DNA of 64,000 nucleotides. Origin: Lichenostomus cassidix. Taxonomy: Eukaryota > Chordata > Aves > Passeriformes > Meliphagidae. Made by a program: the position numbers and the translations under genes. The notes below the pieces were generated by a model that saw only the letters and a list, made by a program, of their open reading frames with translations, was not told the DNA's origin and ran no database searches. The stretch lies in assembly GCA_008360975.2 (NCBI GenBank), contig VLJF02000033.1, positions 992,001 through 1,056,000 on the forward strand, in the 5' to 3' direction. Shown here in pieces: positions 63,869 through 64,000 of this stretch; the first letter of the stretch is position 1; the number at the start of each line of letters is the position of its first letter.

Positions 63869-64000
63869 CTGGGAGAGAGAGGGGAGACACTGGGATCAGC
63901 TGGGGGGGCGCTGGGAGAGAGCTGGGAGGGGTGGTGTGGTACTGGGAGGGATTGTTTATGGACTGGGAGGGACTGGGAAAGGAGTGGGAGGGAATGGGGA

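Overview
The window looks like part of the MHC class II B region of a bird, most likely a songbird. Supporting this are class II beta exons of the expected sizes (270 bp beta-1, 282 bp beta-2, 107 bp transmembrane), very GC-rich short introns filled with minisatellites, CR1 LINE remnants, gammaretrovirus-like ERVs, and short-leader C2H2 zinc-finger genes of the type expanded in songbirds. Species and database identity cannot be read from the sequence. Three runs of exactly 500 N (28560-29059, 44910-45409, 61895-62394) are scaffold gaps, so this is a difficult, probably partly mis-joined assembly region.

The basic building block is a duplicated module: the 3' end of a class II beta gene, about 0.3 kb of spacer, a CCAAT-box and purine-rich CpG promoter, a tiny first exon, about 0.7 kb of intron, and a single-exon array of C2H2 fingers. 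Seven ZNF copies are present (ZNF1 to ZNF7, 6 to 17 fingers each) plus one truncated copy near 60.2-60.6 kb. Class II beta sequence is attached to or facing most of them, but only one class II beta gene is complete (51525-54313, 250 residues). The others are fragments: 1-357 (-), 2281-3486 (+), 18080-18166 (- UTR only), 29060-29309 (+, cut by a gap), 40466-40535 (+ UTR only), and 62395-63868 (-, exons 3-5, running off the window).

Layout. 1-7.2 kb: reversed class II beta tail, anonymous spacer, 5'-truncated class II beta, ZNF1 (two frameshifts). 7.2-14.7 kb: two minus-strand gammaretrovirus-like ERVs in tandem, both missing their 5' parts. 14.7-18.2 kb: inverted ZNF2 module. 18.2-40.5 kb: a large inverted repeat around the 28.56 kb gap, each arm carrying a C-type lectin-like gene (Blec/CLEC2-like), an AT-rich tandem array, promoter-like repeats, an ERV pol remnant, and a ZNF module (ZNF3, ZNF4). 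40.5-48.7 kb: two directly repeated ZNF modules (ZNF5, ZNF6) with shared 3' flank. 48.7-51.1 kb: minisatellites. 51.1-57.1 kb: an orphan leader exon on the minus strand, an inverted X/Y-box promoter, the intact class II beta gene, and ZNF7. 57.1-64 kb: GC-rich flank, nested LTRs, ZNF fragment, minisatellites, and a reversed class II beta gene.

The class II beta gene would present exogenous peptide to CD4 T cells, the lectins would be NK-type surface ligands or receptors, and the ZNFs are sequence-specific DNA-binding proteins of unknown target. They are linked here by shared duplication, not by an operon-like relationship. The most interesting signals are the inverted S-X-Y type promoter shared by an orphan class II-like leader exon and the intact beta gene, the class II beta-ZNF co-duplication unit with finger gain and loss between palindrome arms, and the decay of one lectin arm through a lost splice donor.
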